Below, in pieces: positions 45,910-57,965 of a DNA stretch of 64,000 nt (within the stretch, counting starts at the first letter, position 1; every line of letters starts with the position of its first letter). The stretch is taken from assembly GCA_020744225.1 (NCBI GenBank), contig JAGMWG010000009.1:620001-684000 (forward strand), given 5' to 3'. Origin of the DNA: Paraphoma chrysanthemicola. Lineage: Eukaryota > Ascomycota > Dothideomycetes > Pleosporales > Phaeosphaeriaceae. The notes beneath the pieces were generated by a model, which did no database searches, had not been told where the DNA came from, and worked only from the letters and a program-made list of their open reading frames with translations. The position numbers were made by a program, and so were the translations under genes.

Positions 45910-47650
45910 AGGAATTGAGGTGAACATAGGAGTGGCATATTGGAGGTGATGGGGTTGGAGACGGGCATCGTCGTAGATGTGTGTACATATACTTGTAAGA
46001 GATGGCTGGTAGTGAACTCGTTTAGACTTGATTCGACAACGTAGATTGTTCACTTCTGAATTACAATATCTGAGTTGTTGATTCTAATGCATTACTTTCG
46101 GCGATCCAGACATGGTCAAGTCATGGCAAGGGCAAGATGCAGCATCTCCCGTCTAGCATCACTCGATCCGATGGTGACGCAATACTTTCGGATAGACCAT
46201 CCCCTCAATGCTGGACAATCCAACACGTCACATGATCGTTCATGCATGTGGGTAAGCGACAACCTTGGACAAAGTGGACGACTACTGCCACCTTGCAGCC
46301 AGTCGGATGTCATGTCAGGGCGGGCCACCGTCGCGATCGCTCGGAACGCTGCTTTGACAGACCACCGGACCTTGGATGAGTGAATGACTGCGTTTGCATG
46401 CCGTACAACCCTGTTGTTGTCCGCGGTGACTCGTTCCATATGCATGTGCAGGCAAAGCACCCAGGCGTGTAACCATGGATGTCGAGATGCCGTGTCGAAT
46501 ACATGCGGGCGGCGGACTTGACAAAGAAGTCTTGGGTAGGCAAGACACGTCGCCTCACTTTCCCGGTGTGCTGCGAACGGGCACGGAGGTTCGAGTGACC
46601 TAGATCAAGAGCGAATCAAGGCTGGGAATGCTGGCGTGGCAAGGGACCTTTGGGCAGCTGATGCCGGTGCGGCAGTGCTCTCGTGAGCGAGCCAGTCTCG
46701 CGGCCACACCACCACCACGTCCGCCAAATGCCACCTTGCGTGTGCTCGTAGAAACACAGGCGCGAAGGTTTCCACAGGCCGCTGCTATCGAGCTGCCAGG
46801 AGGCATTTTAGGATTTGCCGCAAATAAAAGCAAATCCCAGCTCGTGTCAATGATGCCAACTAGGCTTGATTGGTCCTGTCCACGTTCTAGCAACACGCAG
46901 CGGGCCGGAGCCGTGACTGACGGTGTGCGCCTGATTTGCCCTTTGCGATCCCCACCCTTCATTAGGACCGCGCGCCAGGTTGCGACGACGTTGCCCGACG
47001 AGTGCTTTATGGCATCCCACGGCTGGCTCGCAAGGTCGCACCTGCTGCGCATATGTGCATGGGCAACAGCGTTTGATTCCCCCGGGATAGGGCCTATAAT
47101 TCTGGCTGGCAGCAGACGCCTTATTGCATGCCATGTAGGGTTTTATTGGACGAGCGCCAATAGCCTCCCGCTGTCCCATCCAGCAGCCTTCACTGCCCCT
47201 CCCGCCGCTCATATTGAAACCTTCGCTGCTCTGCGTGACTCAGCTCGATTGGCTGCGCTGACGGTTGCCATCCAGTGCCACGGTTGTCGCAGTGCTCGGT
47301 CAATAATAACAACAGCTCTTGGCCTGCTGTCCTTGTGCCTGTCAAGCACGCTGCACGCCCCTCTGACGTCTAGCCTGTTGCTGCTCCACCGCGAAGAAAG
47401 GAGCTCCGCCATCCCTGACTGTTCTAGTGTCTTAACACCAACCTCCACCACAGCGCTGCCTCTCATTTCGCGACGCGTGCGCCCCTTTTCACGTCTCTCA
47501 TCACACTCCGGGGACCTGGGCTCGCGCGAACGTTTTGCTCGCTGCGCTTTGGGATCTTGCTTGAGCGTCGCCTTGGCATTGATGATTTCGCTCGACCTTT
47601 AATTTTCGCTCGCTGGCCGCTTCTTCCTCACCACACCGCAGTACCGCACC
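45910..47650. other. Intergenic, 1.7 kb, promoter and long leader of PIN4
   Basis: Large GC-rich gap. A 324-codon frame (46628-47602) ends 48 bases before the PIN4 ATG; it has no domain and looks like chance coding in a GC-rich leader. A second set of ORFs lies on the opposite strand. The stretch near 47280-47300 is AT-rich (GTCAATAATAACAAC). Confidence 0.5.
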
Positions 47651-49522
47651 ATGTACTCTGCCTACGACCAGTCGTCCTCGCGGTCGCCAGGCTCGCACCG
47701 CAACCAGCCGCAGACGACGCTGCATCGCATGCCCTCGCGCCAGTTTGACGCATATGCTCCGCTGCCGCAGCCCAACATGTACACGCCCGACGACCATGCA
47801 CGCAGCTACGAGCAGCCGCGCAACTACGACCGCCTGAATGCCACTGTCCACGGCGGCGGCGGCTACGGCTACGATATGGGCGCCCCCGCCGGGTGGAATA
47901 CGAATGCATTCTCCCAGAACGGTCTGGGGTCGCTCGGGGGTGCTGCTGCCGCCCGCATGAAGTCGCAGCAGCGCGGACGCAGCGCCCTGCCATCGGTAAG
48001 ACACCCGCCCTGCAAGGCCAACTACAGAGCTTTGCACTAACACTTGCTGCCACAGGGTTGGATGGACCAGCCTGCTCAGGGCTTGCCCAGCTTCGCCTTG
48101 CCTAGCATGAACAACGGCAGCAGCTCCATGCTGAACCCCAGCTACGGCCAGGACGTCGACGAGGAGCTGATCCCGACTGCCATCGTCATCAAGAACATTC
48201 CCTTTGCGGTGAAGAAGGAACAGCTAGTGCAGCTCATGACGGATCTGAGGCTCCCGCTGCCGTATGCCTTCAACTACCACTTTGACAATGGAGTCTTCCG
48301 AGGGCTGGCCTTCGCAAACTTCACCACGGCCGATGAGACGGCCGCAGTCATCGACTCGATGAACCATTTTGAATTGAACGGCAGGAAGCTCCGGGTCGAG
48401 TACAAGAAAATGCTGCCACTTGCCGAAAGAGAGCGGATCGAGCGCGAAAAGCGTGAGCGCCGCGGACAGCTGGAAGAGCAACATCGCCCCCTAGGCGGCG
48501 GTCTCCAGTCGCAGCCATCCTTTGGCTCTCTGGCTTCCCACATGCCTCCCGCATCGCCCTCGCCAGTCTCTGGTATGCGAGGCGCGCCAAAGATTGGTAT
48601 GAAAAATCCCAGCATGCTCCACAATACCCCTTAGCTAACCTTCTCAGATGTCGATCTCAATGACCCGCAGGTGTTGCAATTCTACTCTCAGCTACTGCTG
48701 TTCAAAGAGTCCCCGGAACGGGACAGCATGACTTTCCCGTCGACCTTGGCGCCACCTCAACGCCGCATCATCCACACCCTAGCCCACCAGCTCGCGCTTG
48801 CCCACGTATCTAAGGGAACTGGCGAGCAGCGACAGGTGCACATTTTCAAGGTGCACGACAACCAAGGCTTGAGCCCGCCGATGCCGCAGATGCCTACCAA
48901 CCATACTGAGCAGCCTCGACGCAACCTCAACCGTGCTGCAACCACTGACTTCAGCGATGTGCGTGCTGAAGGCGGTTTCTACAGCGCCTTTGGTCGCCAG
49001 GCATCAGGCCTTTTGGGCTTCCCCGACTCACCAGGTGGCCTGAATGCCGTGCCCAATCTGCGCGGTGCCAAGTCGTACGCTGACCTTCGCTCTTACACGC
49101 CCTCACCAGCACCTTCTACTGCCAGCCATCCTGTTGGCCGCCCAGGTGGCGTGTCTCTGGAAGGACTCGGGTTCAGCGGTAGCTCAACCAATCCTAATGG
49201 AACACCTACCACTGGCTCTATGGCACAGCGGAACGAGGATATGCTCGAGCGAGAAATGTCACGCATGCAGCTCAATTCAGGTTTCGGGCAGCAAAGCAGC
49301 CCTAGGTCGTTGCGGCAGATGACCTCCTGGGAGAATCCCGGCCCCATCGGTGGCCACCGCGCTTTCAGCAGCGCTTATGATGATCGCCCGTCGAGACAAC
49401 CTCGCGGACCACTTCCGGAACGAGGACAAGGTTTCAGCCGCCCGCGACAGAATGGTCACCAGAATCGCGGCAGTGATGAGCTTTCCTCGCAGTCCAACGT
49501 CGAAATCCTTGTAAACCAATGA
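47651..49522 (+). CDS. PIN4: Pin4-like RRM and R3H RNA-binding protein (586 aa)
   Basis: Exons 47651-47995, 48056-48596 and 48648-49522; introns 60 and 51 nt. The N-terminal 150 residues are Gln/Ser/Tyr-rich and disordered. RRM at about 154-232: TAIVIKNIPFAVKKEQL (RNP2) and FRGLAFANF (RNP1). A charged helix follows (ERERIEREKRERRGQ). R3H domain at about 300-365: RDSMTFPSTLAPPQRRIIHTL, then LAHVSKGTGEQRQVHIF. The tail is Ser/Pro/Gly-rich. Pin4 and the fission-yeast Cip proteins share this RRM plus R3H plan and act in stress and cell-cycle control of mRNA. An alternative donor 24 nt earlier (exon 2 ending at 48572) would remove eight residues in frame. Confidence 0.88.
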
Positions 49523-51446
49523 GCATCATTGACGACTTGACGCACCTGTTGTATTGCCACTCGTTTCGAGCAATAGTTGCAAAGAATCCCACTCGACGAC
49601 AGATGACGAACCTTCACGGCCTTTAGCGTAGTCTGGCCTCGATACAGGATTGACTTACGATGCATACGAAGAATGATGCTACGACGGTAGAGACTACACA
49701 TCCATATGGGGCACGCGCCTCCCGATCTCGCATTTTGATTTGGGTACCGAAAAAGCATTTTACGAACATATGGAAATATCTTTTTAGTTTGGTCGAGTTT
49801 ACTTTCCCTGTTTCATGCTGTATTACTTGCGGGGATGTTGCACTTTGCGCCGGGTTGGATACCTTTTCACCTTCCTCTTCTCTTCATTCGTCGTGCTTGG
49901 ACAATCTGCGTTTTAGCAACAAGACAGCACATTTCGATCACGGTTATGACCATGGATCAACCTCAGCGTTCACGCCAATGCTGATGCACATGAACGCGCT
50001 CCCTACCCATGACGGTCTGGTGTCCATACTTGGGAAATCCTCCGATATGGTCTTCAAAGCATCCACGATGGTCTCAAGCCGACAGAGCACTACAAAATGC
50101 CGGTCATCTCCACAACGACATTACACGCGATGCATGTCGTTTCTCGACACGTCGGAGGTACATGCGGGAGGTGCCGGATCTCTGCTCTGGCGCTGGACCT
50201 ACCGCGTCGTCGATGGCCCAGTCGACAAGCCTTCTATTGGGGTTTCTCACAGTTCATCTGCATGCTTCCATGCTTTGCGTTCTTGTTTATTTTCGTCGAG
50301 CTTCATAGTTTGTGATATATTTGGGATTGGTTGGAAGGAGGTGGGAATGGGCGCCGTGTGCTTCGCAGTCAGTGTGTATTGTAATCTGCGCTTAATATAC
50401 GAGGTACCTTTGAGGTACCTTTTTCAACACCATACATGGGTCCAGAAGGTGTTGCGATCACTACAAACCAGATGTTGATTTACGAAGGCATTGCTTGATG
50501 ACTGACCTATCTTCAGACTTGATATAGCCAATCACTTTACACATCACGTGAATGACCTCCAGACGATTATTCATGCACGAGAACTTCTGCAGTGACATAT
50601 GCAATGCGAAAGAGTGACATAACATGGCATTTCAAAATTTTGCATGGCGGCCCACCGTCCAGTCTGGATTGGCATCTTGCGATCTGGAATCATAGGCTGA
50701 TCGTGTGATGGAAACTGGACAAAAGCCGGATCAGACAACGTTGGGCAGGGTTGCGGCGAGTCATGGGCACGAGCTCGGCGGTAAGCTAAGCGGTCGGCCA
50801 AACTGCGGAGCGTTGCGTTGAACATCGAGTGATGCGATCTTGACTGACAGACCTTCATCCGCCTTTCCCACGCCCTTTACTCCCATCGCAAGCCCTCTTT
50901 CCTCATTCGCGCAAAACAGTCCTTGAGCATTCTCGCTAATCCGGCCATTGACTCAACCAGGCGCCAACCATTTCATCAAGCCTCACCTCACTCGCATTCT
51001 CTAACCACCGCTTTGCCCGTGTCCACCAACTCCGCAACCCCACCGTTCTACACGCGACCGCCTACTTCTAGAAAGGCCTTGTGACACATTTGTATTTGCG
51101 CATTCGACCTACCGGCGAAATTCTTTGTGCGAGTCAACGCGCGTTTGGACAGCAATCACGTAGTTTTACCAAAACTGCGACAACGAGACAACACGCCAAA
51201 AGTGCTACATACATATTGACGATTGGCCCGCGCCGCTTCAGATCGCCTAATAGCTCACAATCACCCACCCGAAGTGTCCGTTCGTACTTCCCGGGGCTCG
51301 AGAGACACGCAGGCAGCGTAAGGCTGTGTCGATTGGGAAAGAGGAAGGAGCCGGCATTGACTACACGGCATTGGCAAACGGACACGTGCAGCGAATATTA
51401 TTGCCGCGGACTCTCTCGACTGGCTTGAGATCACAAGCGGCAGCAC
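49523..51446. other. Intergenic, 1.9 kb, PIN4 3' flank and HSF1 promoter
   Basis: Contains a 272-codon frame (49660-50478) of unsupported nature. The part from about 50870 to 51446 is probably the promoter and leader of HSF1 and has short ORFs. Two direct copies of GAGGTACCTTT lie close together at about 50400-50422. Confidence 0.5.
51066..51073. promoter_or_regulatory. Candidate heat-shock-element half pair upstream of HSF1
   Basis: TTCTAGAA, an inverted pair of GAA units with the two-base spacing of heat-shock elements, about 375 bases upstream of the HSF1 ATG. Only two units are seen; functional elements usually have three or more, so support is weak. Confidence 0.25.
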
Positions 51447-53856
51447 ATGGCGTCTCGCAAGCGACGCGCACCGGGCGCATCACCACAGGCCCCGTTGCAG
51501 ACCTATCAGCAAGATGCAACGATACCGACCGATCAATACATGAACTGGAACGACTCGGCCATCGATGCAGACATGAACACCTTCAACGACCCTACGCTGT
51601 ACGACTATGGCAGCAACCAGATGGGTGGACACAACCGGGTGGTGTCGTTGGACGGGATGAACAATACGGATCTGAATGCGGGACAGCTGGTCAGGCGGAA
51701 TCAAAATCAACAGTTGGCTCCGCGGCGAGGTCAGTGGGACGGTTTTCCGAGCCCGACACAGCAGCAGTGGGATCATGTGGAGGATGAGGAGGAGTTGGAA
51801 CAAAAGGCTGCGGTTGCTAAGAAGGATGCGCAGACGAAGCGGAAGCAGATTCCGCCGTTCGTCCAAAAGTTGAGCAGGTAAGCTGCCCTTGTATCCGTGC
51901 TGTGCTGTGCTGTGCTGCTACGTGCGCATTGCGCGTGTTCTGTAGTGGTGTTGATCGGACCCGCACCGCAAACCACATGACTAGATTCAGCTAACGACAT
52001 GTAGTTTTCTTGACAACAACAAGAACGAGAATCTCATTCGCTGGTCGGACGACGGTACCTCCTTCATCGTATTAGACGAGGACGAATTCGCGCGAACGCT
52101 GATACCGGAGCTCTTCAAGCACAACAATTACGCCTCGTTCGTACGACAACTCAACATGTATGGTTTCCACAAGAAGGTCGGCCTGTCCGACAATAGCATG
52201 AAAGCAAGCGAGACCAAAGCAAAAGCGCCGAGCGAATATTTCAATAAATACTTCAAGCGTGGCCGGCCTGAGCTTCTTTGGCTGATTCAAAAACCCAAAA
52301 ACCCGGCATCTGGTCCCAAGCGAAAACGAGAGGAAGACGGCAAAGGCGACAGTGATGAAGAGCGCAAATACGTACAAGATTCAGGCGGTGGAGGCTATGT
52401 TGAAGAGCTCGCGGTACGGGGCAACGATCAAATGGCCATGATTCCACGGTCAGAGTACAACAGCTTGCGTGTGGAAGTCCGACAACTACAGGACCAACAG
52501 AAACTCATATCGAGCGTTTTGAATCAGATCAAGCGTCAAAATGAGGAGCTTTATTCGCGAGCGACGTCATTTCAGGCACTGCATGATCGGCACGAGAACT
52601 CGATCAATGCCATCCTCACATTCCTGGCTACATTTTACAACCGGAGCTTGGAGGGCAATGCAAATGGCATGAACTTGTCCGACATGTTCCCAGCTGCACG
52701 GCAACAGCCCCATGGTAATGTTGTGGATGTGGACGACTTTCCTCCCACCGAAATCTCAATGAGCAAATCACCGCAGTTGCAGCGGAACAAGAGACCACTC
52801 GCACTTCTGCCTGCTCCACCTGTTGGTCCGCAGGATCTTCTGAGTACTGGAGGCCGCGCTACCACGATGAGCCCAACGACGCGGCCAACACCTAGCCCCA
52901 TCACACGTCCAGGAAGCAGACAGCAGTCGGTATTCAAGCCTTCTACGGCACAAAATCGACAGCAGTCTGCTGCCAATATCCCTCATAGCAGAGACTCATC
53001 ATACTCTGTACCACTCAAGGTTGAGTCGCCATCAAACCTGACGCCACTTCCCGAGAACGATGCCGTCATGTCTGCCATACAAAACGCCAATGCCAATGCC
53101 AATGCCGGAACTACCAGCCAAGCCCCACAATTCGACTTTCCCGCTGCCCTCTCCGACTACGAGAACCAAAACGGCAACGTGCCGCTCACTACTCAAGAAC
53201 GCAGCAACGTCCTCTCCATGATGGCTGGCAACTCCGCCGCATCCACCACGAACAACGCCCTTACCAACCCCAACCCGCCGGAAATGCAGCGCCTCATGGA
53301 GGACCTCAGCCAATACCAAGCGACGCAGAAACAGCTCGAGATTCTCCAGCAAATGTCCGACGAGCAGAACTCGCGCGTCCAGAGCCTGCAGGAGCGTTTG
53401 CAACCTCTCAGCCCGAGCGGCCAGATCCCAGGCCTTTCGGACGGCGAGTACTTCGGAAACGCCGCGGGTCTAGGCGATCCAGGCCAATACGATCTCGATC
53501 TCGATTCTTTTGTCCAGGATCAGGATTTCTTCCCTGATAATGCCAACAACGTTTCGTCGACCATGCACAATAGCGTCACGCACGACGTGAACGCGGGGTT
53601 ACCGGACTTCAATTTCGAAAACCCGACGCCGGATCTGAACGGTGTGAGTGCCTTTGATGGAACGAGTGCCGACGCGTTTGATTTTGGTGCTGATACCGCG
53701 CATCTGAATGTTGGTGCTGCTGGCGGGATGGATGATGCGGGGTTCGGGGACAATAGAGTCGAGAGCGTGAGCAGTAATGCCACGAGCCCCGCCGCGACAG
53801 TTGAGGAGGTGGAAGACGAGACGAGACGCCGGAGCCCGAAGAGGAGGAAGAAATGA
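51447..53856 (+). CDS. HSF1: Heat shock transcription factor (760 aa)
   Basis: Exons 51447-51877 and 52005-53856; the intron is 127 nt (GTAAGC...GCTAACGACATGTAG). It splits the DNA-binding domain just after KRKQIPPFVQKLS. The domain (about 130-240) includes SFLDNNKNENLIRWS, FKHNNYASFVRQLNMYGFHK (the recognition helix) and FKRGRPELLWLIQ. An HR-A/B coiled coil for trimerisation follows (EYNSLRVEVRQLQDQQKLISS), then a long Asn/Gln/Ser/Pro-rich activation region, another coiled coil (about 600-640, QKQLEILQQMSDEQNS), an acidic Asp/Phe-rich C-terminus and a terminal basic signal RRRSPKRRKK. This is the essential master regulator of chaperone genes. Nothing is truncated. Confidence 0.95.
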
Positions 53857-54632
53857 GGCGGGGTCTACGGCGAAAGAAACAACAGTGGTAGCACGAGATG
53901 GGTCAGCGAGATGGGCTAGACATGATATGTGGCGCGACAGGCAGTACATATTTACGAAGTCACGAAAAGCGAAAGCGATAGCCGAAGGCGATATATGGGA
54001 GCCGGGAGACAGATTGGTCTTTAGATTTTCTCCAGATGACTTGATGCGACGCCATAGCGCGTGCAAAAATAATAGATACCCAACTTTTTTCCCTGAGTGA
54101 TACTGCTCCGTTTTGCTTTAGTGACGTGTTTTCATGCATACGAGAAGGGTGCGATGCTAATCATAGGCATTTTCCATAGTCAACGCCGCGGCACCTATCC
54201 AACACTCGTGCATGTCCAAGCTTGGCTATTCTCCTTCTGCTGGTTGCCGATTCAGCCAGCATGACGAAACGCGCAGGAGCGGGCATGATTCTCGCCGGAT
54301 TAACGTTGCGCAGGGAACCGCACGGTACGCAGTTCGTATGTGGACATGCGGATACTAAGGCGTTGGCATACATGTCAGACATGGCTGAGTGACTTAGCGA
54401 CAGACTGCCACGCAAGAATTTGCGCTTCCTCTCTGCCTTGTATCTTGACGCTAGAATACCGACAATGAGAGGAGTTCTCGGTGCTTCTTGATAGAGGCAA
54501 GAGGCGACCTTGATCTGCACAGGCCAGAGCCGACAGGCCTGGGGAACAGTGCATCCAACATCTGATACATTTCCATAGCGCAGCTGGCGCGGCGCATAGA
54601 GCTTATGTTGTGTGCTTCCATGGCACGTCTAT
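53857..54632. other. Intergenic, 776 bases
   Basis: Convergent 3' flanks of HSF1 and LIN1. ORFs up to 155 codons on the minus strand are shadows of HSF1 or unsupported. Confidence 0.5.
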
Positions 54633-55958
54633 TCAGTCATCGTCAAAGTCCAGCAGACGTGACCATTCCGTCTCACCAACCCGACGGTACTCGGCACCAG
54701 CTGCGAATTGACCAGCCTGCTCCCAGGCTTGCATCGTGGCTTGGTCGTATGGGCCATTGACGTCCCCTACTGGAGCATTGAGCCAGTGGAATTCCCACTG
54801 TACGTTCTCAGGTTGCGGGTTCTTCCAGTCTTCGCCAGTCTCGCGCTTGAATTGTCGCATGAGCATCTCTCGCGTGTTTTCGTAGATATCCTCCACGCCT
54901 CGGTCTGATAGTCGACTGGCGCACTCGGTTATGGTGTCGATTGACTCTTTGGCTTTGGTTGCAGCTGCATCATCGGCTGGCTCCGCATCAATGTCCATGG
55001 CTTGTGCTTTCTTCTTCTTGTTCCAAGCGTTGCTGGACTTCTTCTTTGGTGCGGCCTTGCCGTAGCGCACAAGTGCCTCCATAGGTGTCTCTCCCACCTC
55101 AAGGTGCGTGATCAAGGTCGATAGCACGTCACTCGTGATGATGGCGTCTTCTGCTCGCTCTCGCGCTTTTCGCTCGGCGTCACGCATGTCCTGCGCCTCC
55201 TTCGCCTTCAACATGTCCTTCTTCGAGATGCCCTCCAGCCAGGAGTCTTGTGCAGCTTCTGGGTCGTATGCTTTGCGCACGAAATTGCCCGCCTCATCAA
55301 AGCGACCTTCTTCTTGCTCGGCGCGCATGTTGAAAGCATCCAGCTTTGGCGCATGCTTCTTTTTGCCGCCCGCTCCTATCTCTTCGTCCATGTCAGAGCC
55401 CACGCGGTCGCGCTCCTCATCGTCGCCGCTCTCACTGCTACTCTCGACGTCCTCGGTGACTTCGTCGGGATTTTTCGTAAAGTCAGCAGCGACATGCCCC
55501 CCGGCCTTGCTGTTCTCTTCCTGGCCCTCAATCTCGTCGGCATCCAGGAATCGGAGCTTCTTCTTCTGCGTGTCGTCCTGTCGCATTTCCTCGTCTTGGT
55601 CGTCATCCTTGTCTTCGCCCGCAAACATGTCATCGTCGTCATCCTCATCATTCGGAGGCTTGTCTTTCTTGTTCCGTGCTTCGGCGCGCGCGTTGAAGTT
55701 CTCGGTCGAGCTGTCGGAGTCATAGCCGTCGATGTTGACAGCATTGCGCTTGATGCCAGCGCCTTTGCCAATTGTATCCGCTTCGAGTGCCGGATCCTCT
55801 TCGTCGTCGGCATCGGGCGCGAGCGTGGAGGGGTTGCGCGGGTCAAAGCGTGGCTTCTTTGCTGAGGGCTCGTCGGCTCCCAGGTGATGGGTTCGTGTGA
55901 AATGTTCGCCCGCACGCTTTGGCCGCGCGGGGTTGTATGTGCCACTAGAGCTTGCCAT
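54633..55958 (-). CDS. LIN1: Lin1/CD2BP2-like GYF-domain protein (441 aa)
   Basis: Intronless frame with ATG at 55956-55958. The N-terminal two thirds are highly acidic with a conserved IKRNAVNIDGYDSDSS motif and the segment KLDAFNMRAEQEEGRFDEAGNFVRKAYDPEAAQDSWL, both hallmarks of the Lin1/CD2BP2 family. A helical, Lys-rich middle follows. The GYF domain occupies the last 65 residues: QWEFHWLNA...DVNGPYDQATMQAWEQAGQF, with the Trp-x-Tyr/Phe and GPY-type proline-binding residues. In yeast and man these proteins attach to the U5 snRNP and dissociate at tri-snRNP formation. Length is as expected. Divergent from UFD1. Confidence 0.93.
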   Translation of the reverse strand: MASSSGTYNPARPKRAGEHFTRTHHLGADEPSAKKPRFDPRNPSTLAPDADDEEDPALEADTIGKGAGIKRNAVNIDGYDSDSSTENFNARAEARNKKDKPPNDEDDDDDMFAGEDKDDDQDEEMRQDDTQKKKLRFLDADEIEGQEENSKAGGHVAADFTKNPDEVTEDVESSSESGDDEERDRVGSDMDEEIGAGGKKKHAPKLDAFNMRAEQEEGRFDEAGNFVRKAYDPEAAQDSWLEGISKKDMLKAKEAQDMRDAERKARERAEDAIITSDVLSTLITHLEVGETPMEALVRYGKAAPKKKSSNAWNKKKKAQAMDIDAEPADDAAATKAKESIDTITECASRLSDRGVEDIYENTREMLMRQFKRETGEDWKNPQPENVQWEFHWLNAPVGDVNGPYDQATMQAWEQAGQFAAGAEYRRVGETEWSRLLDFDDD

Positions 55959-56277
55959 GCCGAGCAGTGTAGTAATGAGCGTATGTGTTGGAGTGAAAGT
56001 TGGTGTTGGGTGGGAGAACCAGGTGGTGACGTCTGCACGGAGATTATTTGGAGCTTGAGCAGGGGCCTTCGGCAGCCTTCGGTGGTCCGCAATTGTGGCC
56101 TTTCGCGAAAGGCATGATCAGCCCTCCGTAGCGTTACCTAGCACCCTGCACGTCGTCATTCTATGGTGGTCTACGGCCTACACTTCTACGCGAGCTACGA
56201 CCTTTGTCGCGACTCAGACTCCTCCAGTAGCTTCTTCTCTTACCTCGTCCTAGCTTCCTTATAGAAATACACCCATC
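55959..56277. promoter_or_regulatory. Divergent promoter LIN1 / UFD1
   Basis: 319 bases between the two divergent ATGs. Both promoters and leaders must lie here; no specific element identified. Confidence 0.5.
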
Positions 56278-57450
56278 ATGGTAAGAGCTCCCCGCCACTT
56301 CTCACACCTCAACTCACCACTTCCAGTTCAACCCCGGCTTCTACAACGAAGACGACCCCATGGCCATGTACCAAAGCCTTCGACGCGGCGGTGCCCCGCG
56401 GCGCTTCGATGAATACTTCCGCTGCTACCCCATCGCCATGCTGCCCGGCCCAGAGCGCGAAGAGGCAAACCACGGCGGCAAGGTGTTCCTGCCTCCAAGC
56501 GCACTCGACAAGCTTACCAGACTCCACATCACATACCCTATGCTTTTCGAACTTATAAATGGCAAGCAAGACGGGAAGAAGACGCATGCTGGTGTGCTCG
56601 AATTCATCGCAGAGGAGGGCAAGATCTATCTGCCATACTGGGTATGCGTCTCATAAGAACGTGCGCACAAACATTGCTTTACTAATCACATTCGCAGCTC
56701 ATGGAAACACTGCTGCTCGAGCCTGGCGATCTCCTACAAGTCAAGTCGACCGATCTCCCCCTAGGCACCTTCATTAAACTGCAACCACAAGATCCGTCAT
56801 TTCTCGATATATCAGATCCCAAGGCCGTTCTCGAGAACGCGTTCCGAAACTTCTCATGTCTTACCAAGGGCGACATATTCACATTCGCATACAACGACGA
56901 CGTCTACAGCATAGCGGTTCTCGAGACGAAACCAGAACATGCCAGCAAAGCCATCTGCACGCTCGAGACCGATTTGTCAGTAGACTTCGCGCCACCCGTG
57001 GGCTATCAAGAACCACAGAAGACGAGCGGGACAAGCACACCGCGAAGTGGAAAGGGAGTCATGGCTGGCAAGGGCGGCACACTACACTCTCATGGAAGCA
57101 TGGCGCAGGCCATTAACTACGAGGCTATCGCTCCATCAGCAACGACCGCCGCCGCTGGCGCGCGAGCAACATCATCAAACTTCCTCACAGCCGGTCACAA
57201 GCTTGCAAAGAAAGGCAGTAAGGCGCCCACTCCACAGGCTTCAACGCCTATCGCAGGACAGTCAACGAACCCACCTCCGACCATCAGGCGAACAAATGGT
57301 CCTCAACCACTCAGACTGCCACCTGGGAAGCTGTTCTTTGGGTACGAGATCAAGCCACTGAAGGGCAAAGAGGAAGAGGGCGAGCAGAAGGAGTCAAAAC
57401 ACTTCGAGGGCGCAGGCCAGACGCTGCGAAAGAAGAAGGGTGACAAATAG
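56278..57450 (+). CDS. UFD1: Ufd1, Cdc48 substrate-recruiting cofactor (356 aa)
   Basis: Exons 56278-56280 (only the ATG), 56327-56641 and 56698-57450; introns 46 nt (GTAAGA...CTTCCAG) and 56 nt (GTATGC...TTCGCAG). The product begins MFNPGFYNEDDPMAMYQ. The N domain shows the double-psi beta-barrel pattern: FDEYFRCYPIAML, GGKVFLPPSALDKLTRLHI, YPMLFELING, VLEFIAEEGKIYLPYW, then LEPGDLLQVKS and GTFIKLQPQDPSFLDI, all typical of Ufd1. The C-terminal part is Gly/Ala/Pro-rich with a Lys-rich end. Ufd1 with Npl4 brings ubiquitinated clients to Cdc48 in ERAD. A gene model that starts at the next ATG would lose conserved residues. Confidence 0.93.
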
Positions 57451-57965
57451 ACAGGTCGAAAGCCGATGCTCGTAGCAGTGACGATCGGATAAAGAGGATT
57501 GGGCAAATAGCATTGCATGGCGTATGTGTCAAGAGCCAGAATGGCCATGGAATATAGGCGTTCATGGGCTATTTTGTGAACGGGCCCAGAGTCCACAATA
57601 TACCAATGACACATGAATTAGATATCCCACCTGCCACCGGAGCCTCAGAGTCAGCAGTCCGCTTTTCCTTTGCAGTATTTGCTGACGAACATCAGACATT
57701 TAAAGGACCACAAATGCACGGATCATCATTTAATCTTCATCGTGCTGCAGTCTGCTGGACCCATGCGCTGTTCCTTGAGGATTCCCTGATGGAGCTATCC
57801 CTTCTGGCGCATGTCCTCGTATCCTCATCTCAGCCCAATGTCGTCAGGCAGCATGAATATTATACAAATAGTGTCGATGTCTCAATCAGAAACGATCCGA
57901 TAATCTCGCAAGTCCAATCACGTCCTCCCATAGCAACCATCTTCACTAGACCCGAGACCTGCTCT
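57451..57965. other. Intergenic, 515 bases
   Basis: Convergent 3' flanks of UFD1 and the small 160-aa gene. A plus-strand ORF crossing it (57564-58499) runs antisense to the small gene through the TG repeat and is not supported. Confidence 0.5.

Noticed and set aside
49660..50478. 272-codon plus-strand ORF after PIN4
   Set aside because: No recognisable domain or coding-like composition; other frames are equally broken up. Kept as intergenic.
51081..51428. 115-codon ORF in the HSF1 leader
   Set aside because: No domain; lies in the probable leader and overlaps other short ORFs.
55108..55865. Two plus-strand ORFs of 205 codons
   Set aside because: Both are Ser- or Val/Leu-rich shadows antisense to LIN1.
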